Shown here: positions 25,196-28,608 of the stretch, one piece after another
Layout of the letters: each line of letters opens with the position of its first letter
Numbering within the stretch: position 1 is the first letter of the stretch
Origin: an uncultured Porphyromonas sp.
Lineage (GTDB): Bacteria > Bacteroidota > Bacteroidia > Bacteroidales > Porphyromonadaceae
NCBI GenBank assembly: GCA_900546675.1
Contig: URDQ01000017.1
Location: 1 to 28,608, forward strand
Reading direction: 5' to 3'
DNA: 28,608 nt
Notes under the pieces: model-generated
What the model was told of the DNA's origin: nothing
Databases searched by the model: none
Seen by the model: the letters and a program-made list of their open reading frames with translations, nothing else
Program-made: the position numbers and the translations under genes

Positions 25196-26746
25196 ATGCT
25201 TCTATCCACTGAGACCTTTCTGATTATTGGTTCCATTGTCATCTTTGTAGGTATCCTACTAGGTAAGGTAGGTGCCCGCTTTGGAGTGCCAGCCCTACTC
25301 CTCTTTTTGCTGACGGGTATGCTCTTTGGCGTAGATGGTATCGGGATACAATTTAGCAATATGCGGATTGTGCAGTCCATCGGTATTGTGGCGCTTTCGA
25401 TCATTCTCTTTTCTGGTGGTATGGGGACCAAGCTCTCGCAGATACGTCCCGTCATAGGTGAGGGTATCGCCCTAAGTACCATAGGCGTGCTACTCACGAC
25501 GCTCTTCACCGGACTGCTCATCTTCTGCGTGACGCACTACCTCTTTGCCTCGCTCACCTTCTCGCTACCCATCTCTATCCTACTAGCGGCCACGATGTCC
25601 AGTACCGACTCAGCTTCGGTCTTTGCTATCTTACGCTCGCAGCGTGTGCACCTTAAGGAAAACCTCAAGCCACTCCTAGAGCTAGAGAGTGGTAGCAACG
25701 ACCCGATGGCCTATATGATTACCGTTGCACTCATTGGCTTCGTTATGGGAGGCGAGACCTCTCTGTGGGCTGTGGCGGGAAGCCTTGTACTGCAGTTTCT
25801 CTTTGGCATCATCGGAGGTTTCCTCTTTGGCTGGCTATGCGTCAAGATGCTCAACAATCTGAACATACAGAACGAAGTCCTCTACCCCATAGCGCTACTT
25901 TGCTTCGTTATGATCACCTACGTGAGCACCTGGTATATAGGTGGCAATGGTTATCTAGCAGTCTATATCGCAGGCATCTATCTAGGGAATAGTAAGATCA
26001 CAGCACGGAGATCTGTGTATGGCTTCTTCGATGGTATCACTTGGCTCGTACAGATTGTACTCTTCATCATGTTAGGGCTACTGGTCAATCCGAGTGATAT
26101 GCTCCCCGTATTGCTCCCGACGCTCATTATTGCTGTGCTGATGATGTTCGTAGCTCGCCCGCTCGCTTGTTTCATAACGCTACTCCCTTTTCGCAAGCTC
26201 TCCTTCAAGGCTCGACTCTTTACCTCTTGGGTCGGTCTACGTGGAGCGGCGCCCATCCTCTTTGCCACCTATCCCGTACTAGCTGAGGTACCCCAGTCCA
26301 ACCACATCTTCACCATCGTTTTCGTCATCACACTAGTCTCACTCATCTGTCAGGGTATGACGATCACGCCAGTGGCTCGTGCGTTGCATCTAGCTGAGCC
26401 AGCACCACCTGAGGGATACTTTATGGGTGTCGAGATCCCTGAGGAGACCAATACAAGTATGGAGGAGCGTATCGTCGTAGAGGAGATGCTCGCTGAGGGG
26501 CATCTGCTTAAGGACTTAGCCCTCAATCCCGATGAGCTGGTTATCCTCGTACGTCGTAATGACCGCTACATAGTGCCTAAGGGTGGACTCCACCTGCACC
26601 CTAATGACATCCTACTCATCGTCTCTGAGCGGAGTGATTCTGAGCGTAACTATCTAGAAATCCCTAATGCAGACTTCTTTACTCGCTTGAGGAAGACACT
26701 TGGACAAGTCACTAGACACAAGAGTAAAAAGCAATCCGACAGTTAA
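25196..26746 (+). CDS. K+(or Na+)/H+ antiporter, CPA1 NhaP2/CvrA-like
   Basis: The 516-aa protein begins with repeated membrane helices (about 1-390) and has the CPA signatures SSTDSASVFAIL (135-146) and ESGSNDP (164-170, the N168-D169 pair typical of electroneutral exchangers). A soluble C-terminal TrkA-C (RCK_C) domain follows (about 425-500, LLKDLALNPDELVILV and DILLIVSERSD), which usually senses ligands such as nucleotides. It resembles E. coli NhaP2/CvrA but seems to lack the extra C-terminal domain of that protein. Ion selectivity cannot be read from the sequence. The nhaA gene follows after an intrinsic terminator, so the two are separate transcripts. Confidence 0.9.
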   Translation: MLLSTETFLIIGSIVIFVGILLGKVGARFGVPALLLFLLTGMLFGVDGIGIQFSNMRIVQSIGIVALSIILFSGGMGTKLSQIRPVIGEGIALSTIGVLLTTLFTGLLIFCVTHYLFASLTFSLPISILLAATMSSTDSASVFAILRSQRVHLKENLKPLLELESGSNDPMAYMITVALIGFVMGGETSLWAVAGSLVLQFLFGIIGGFLFGWLCVKMLNNLNIQNEVLYPIALLCFVMITYVSTWYIGGNGYLAVYIAGIYLGNSKITARRSVYGFFDGITWLVQIVLFIMLGLLVNPSDMLPVLLPTLIIAVLMMFVARPLACFITLLPFRKLSFKARLFTSWVGLRGAAPILFATYPVLAEVPQSNHIFTIVFVITLVSLICQGMTITPVARALHLAEPAPPEGYFMGVEIPEETNTSMEERIVVEEMLAEGHLLKDLALNPDELVILVRRNDRYIVPKGGLHLHPNDILLIVSERSDSERNYLEIPNADFFTRLRKTLGQVTRHKSKKQSDS

Positions 26747-26808
26747 ACGATCGTGTCTATCCTCAGCTAATCAATCTAAACGATCGAATAGCTGTGACAG
26801 TCATATAT

Positions 26809-26845
26809 AGCCCCCTCACGACACTTCTCGTGAGGGGGCTTTTTG
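26809..26845 (+). terminator. Intrinsic terminator after the NhaP2-like gene
   Basis: AGCCCCCTCACGA (26809-26821) and TCGTGAGGGGGCT (26828-26840) form a perfect 13-bp stem with a 6-nt loop, followed by TTTT. It is among the clearest terminators in the window. Confidence 0.92.
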
Positions 26846-26932
26846 TATCCATTTGGAGCCTTACCTCTAGGCTCGATCTCACACGTCTCACGAGTAGTCC
26901 TACTTTATGTAAATGATCTCCACATATTTTGC

Positions 26933-26940
26933 TACCTTTG
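26933..26940 (+). promoter_or_regulatory. Putative -7 box of nhaA
   Basis: TACCTTTG matches TAnnTTTG; the -33 element is unclear. It would leave a leader of about 170 nt before the ATG at 27115. Confidence 0.5.
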
Positions 26941-27026
26941 TCCTGAGAGCAGGGATACTATGAGATGCTACTTGAGTACCTCTCTTACTATCCCCATCAT
27001 AGCTCTCTATCGTTGCTTAAACATAG

Positions 27027-27083
27027 ACTCATAGGAGCATCGTACGTTACCAATATACAATATGTTGTACTCCCTCTATGAGT
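27027..27083 (+). promoter_or_regulatory. Stem-loop in the nhaA leader
   Basis: ACTCATAG (27027-27034) and CTATGAGT (27076-27083) pair perfectly, with an inner GTAC/GTAC pairing, about 30 nt before the nhaA start. A regulatory leader is conceivable, but no known ion riboswitch was recognised by eye. Confidence 0.35.
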
Positions 27084-27114
27084 TCACCTAAATAGATAAT
27101 CGAATCAGAACCTC

Positions 27115-28479
27115 ATGTCTCCAACCAATCGCATTTTTAGACCTATCCAAAGGTTTACAATCCGTAAGATAGACTCCTCCGTCGTACTCTTTCTGGCGAC
27201 CATCGTAGCACTTATTGTGGCCAATAGTCCTCTCAGAGATCTATACCACACTCTGCTCGCTATGCCGATTAACCTCAACATCCTAGGGGTGGACATATTC
27301 CACCATCATGGAGAGCCGATGAGCTTCTTGGTTTTTGCCAATGATGTCTTGATGGTTTTCTTTTTCTTTGTTGTAGGGCTAGATATCAAGCAGCAACTTC
27401 TCGTGGGGGAGCTCTCCTCTGTCAAGAAAGCTATGATGCCAGTCGTCGGAGCTATCGGCGGTATGATCGTCCCGATCCTCCTCTTCTTACTGATTGCTCC
27501 GGCTGGAGATGCCAGTCGAGGTGCTGCCATACCGATGGCTACGGATATAGCCTTCGTCCTAGCGGTACTGATGGTGTTAAAGGATCACGTACCCGTCTCG
27601 CTACGTGTCTTTATGACCACGCTAGCAGTGGCTGACGATATAGGAGGTATCATCGTGATAGCGCTCTTTTACTCCTCTGGGATCAACTTGCTGATGCTAG
27701 GGATAGGCTTGGCGATAGTTGCTCTCCTAGCTATCCTAGGGCGTATAGGAGTTCGTCGTATTTGGCTATATATGGTCGGGCTCTTTTTCGTATGGTTCTT
27801 CTTCCTACAGAGCGGTATCCACACTACCATTGCAGGTGTTATGGTCGCTCTGACAGTACCTATGACGACATCTGTATCTCGGCACCAGCTGAGCAATCTC
27901 GCAGGTACAGTCTCTAAGATGTTGCCACATACAGAGGATGCGCAAAAGGGTCAGACCACACACCTTGATGGAGCAGATATTGCCTTGATCAATAGCTTGC
28001 GCCAGTCGGCTACACGAGCTATCCCTCCAGTGCAGCGCCTAGAGCATGCGCTCACGAGCTGGGTCAACTATTTGATCTTACCGATCTTTGCATTTGTCAA
28101 TGCAGGCATCGACTTCTCCACCTTTGCTATGGGTGGTATCTCAGCGCTTCCCATTGCAGTCACGCTGGGTCTATTCATCGGTAAGCCTGTCGGCATTTTC
28201 CTCTTTACCTACGTCTATATCCGTCTCACGAAGCATCAGTGGAGTGAGGATGTCTACCCCGCCCTATTCTTTGCAGTATCTATCTTGGGCGGTATCGGCT
28301 TTACGGTCTCTATGTTTATCGCTAGTCTGTCGTACGATGTACAGCTACACCTCGACTGGCTCAGTGAGGCCAAGCTAGGTATCCTAGCAGGTAGCCTTAT
28401 CTCAGGCATCGTAGGCTATATCGCAGTGCTTGCTGTAGGTAAGCGACACCAAGAGAAAAAGGCGCAAAAAGTAAAATAA
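27115..28479 (+). CDS. nhaA: Na+/H+ antiporter NhaA
   Basis: This electrogenic exchanger removes Na+ in return for protons. The 454 residues have about 12 membrane helices. The ion-binding Asp pair is in AVADDIGG (D174, D175), equivalent to Asp163 and Asp164 of the E. coli protein. MATDIAF (D144) corresponds to the Asp133 region. FANDVLMVFFFFVVGLDI and ILGGIGFTVSMFIASLSYD are family signatures. The long soluble stretch after helix 8 (about residues 245-300) is larger than in E. coli (388 residues). It ends in a lysine-rich tail (KRHQEKKAQKVK). The copy 3 hairpin 18 bp after the stop can serve as its terminator. Confidence 0.96.
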   Translation: MSPTNRIFRPIQRFTIRKIDSSVVLFLATIVALIVANSPLRDLYHTLLAMPINLNILGVDIFHHHGEPMSFLVFANDVLMVFFFFVVGLDIKQQLLVGELSSVKKAMMPVVGAIGGMIVPILLFLLIAPAGDASRGAAIPMATDIAFVLAVLMVLKDHVPVSLRVFMTTLAVADDIGGIIVIALFYSSGINLLMLGIGLAIVALLAILGRIGVRRIWLYMVGLFFVWFFFLQSGIHTTIAGVMVALTVPMTTSVSRHQLSNLAGTVSKMLPHTEDAQKGQTTHLDGADIALINSLRQSATRAIPPVQRLEHALTSWVNYLILPIFAFVNAGIDFSTFAMGGISALPIAVTLGLFIGKPVGIFLFTYVYIRLTKHQWSEDVYPALFFAVSILGGIGFTVSMFIASLSYDVQLHLDWLSEAKLGILAGSLISGIVGYIAVLAVGKRHQEKKAQKVK

Positions 28480-28495
28480 GTAGCAACGCTCACAT

Positions 28496-28538
28496 ATATC
28501 CACGTGGAGAAATAGAAATCCTCACGTGGATATTTTTT
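28496..28538 (+). terminator. Terminator-like hairpin A of repeat copy 3
   Basis: ATATCCACGTG (28496-28506) and CACGTGGATAT (28523-28533) form a perfect 11-bp stem, followed by six T, 18 bp after the nhaA stop. Confidence 0.7.
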
Positions 28539-28608
28539 ATTCTTCACGTAGGAGCGAATCATTTCCTCCGAAGTTTCATTTGATTCCTCCGAAGTTTTAT
28601 TTCTCGCC
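28496..28608 (+). repeat. Dispersed hairpin repeat, copy 3 (cut by window end)
   Basis: It has the same order as copy 2: stem A, a T-run, CATT-like and CACGTAGG words, then two CCTCCGAAGTTT units 21 bp apart (28564-28575 and 28585-28596) and TTTTATTTCTCGCC at the edge. Over the last 46 bases it is nearly identical to copy 2. The window ends where hairpin B should start. Confidence 0.85.

Noticed and set aside
26843..27034. 63-aa frame between the two antiporter genes
   Set aside because: It begins within the tail of a strong terminator and crosses the probable nhaA promoter and leader.
1..28608. tRNA, rRNA, transposase or phage genes
   Set aside because: No cloverleaf, rRNA-like sequence, transposase motif or phage gene was found.

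Overview
The window looks like chromosomal DNA from a Porphyromonas-type member of the Bacteroidota, with GC content near 50 percent and dense housekeeping genes. Three things support this: tandem OmpA-like proteins of the Pgm6/Pgm7 (Omp41/Omp40) type with a CPECPE linker, repeated promoter motifs of the Bacteroidota kind (TAnnTTTG, twice with a well-spaced TTTG), and gene orders typical of the phylum (coaX to ppiD, serC-serA-DUF1015, parE-coaD). A species such as P. asaccharolytica or P. uenonis is possible, but that is only a guess.

Layout. Positions 1-637 hold no gene; they carry an inverted copy of a dispersed hairpin repeat, a purine-rich tandem repeat, a 27-bp inverted repeat and a terminator. 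Positions 638-3019 (minus strand) encode two OmpA-like envelope proteins behind one strong promoter. Everything from 3385 on is on the plus strand. First comes an envelope-biogenesis run: coaX, a beta-barrel outer-membrane protein, a TPR protein, an LptC-like lipoprotein, a CorC/CNNM transporter and a PpiD-type foldase. After a 633-bp gap with repeat copy 2 comes serine biosynthesis (serC, serA, DUF1015). After a 500-bp gap with a 22-bp tandem array come a GNAT-like protein, parE, coaD, murF, rpoN (overlapping murF) and a DUF5686 outer-membrane protein. The window closes with two cation/proton antiporters (NhaP2-like and NhaA) and repeat copy 3, cut by the window end.

How the genes fit together. 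The first plus-strand block is largely about building the cell envelope (OM barrel, LPS export, periplasmic folding). serC and serA give two steps of serine synthesis. coaX and coaD are two separate steps of coenzyme A synthesis, far apart in the window. The two antiporters suggest pH and Na+/K+ homeostasis.

I see no phage, transposase, CRISPR array, defence island or undescribed multi-gene protein system. The most interesting signal is non-coding: a dispersed repeat of at least 112-165 bp, in three copies, each lying downstream of a gene's 3' end in the same orientation relative to transcription. Its two hairpins keep their pairing through compensatory changes, and each is followed by a T-run. 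Other points of interest are a SerA whose catalytic His position holds Lys, and two genes (coaX, lptC) whose longest-ORF starts fall inside a promoter or a terminator.
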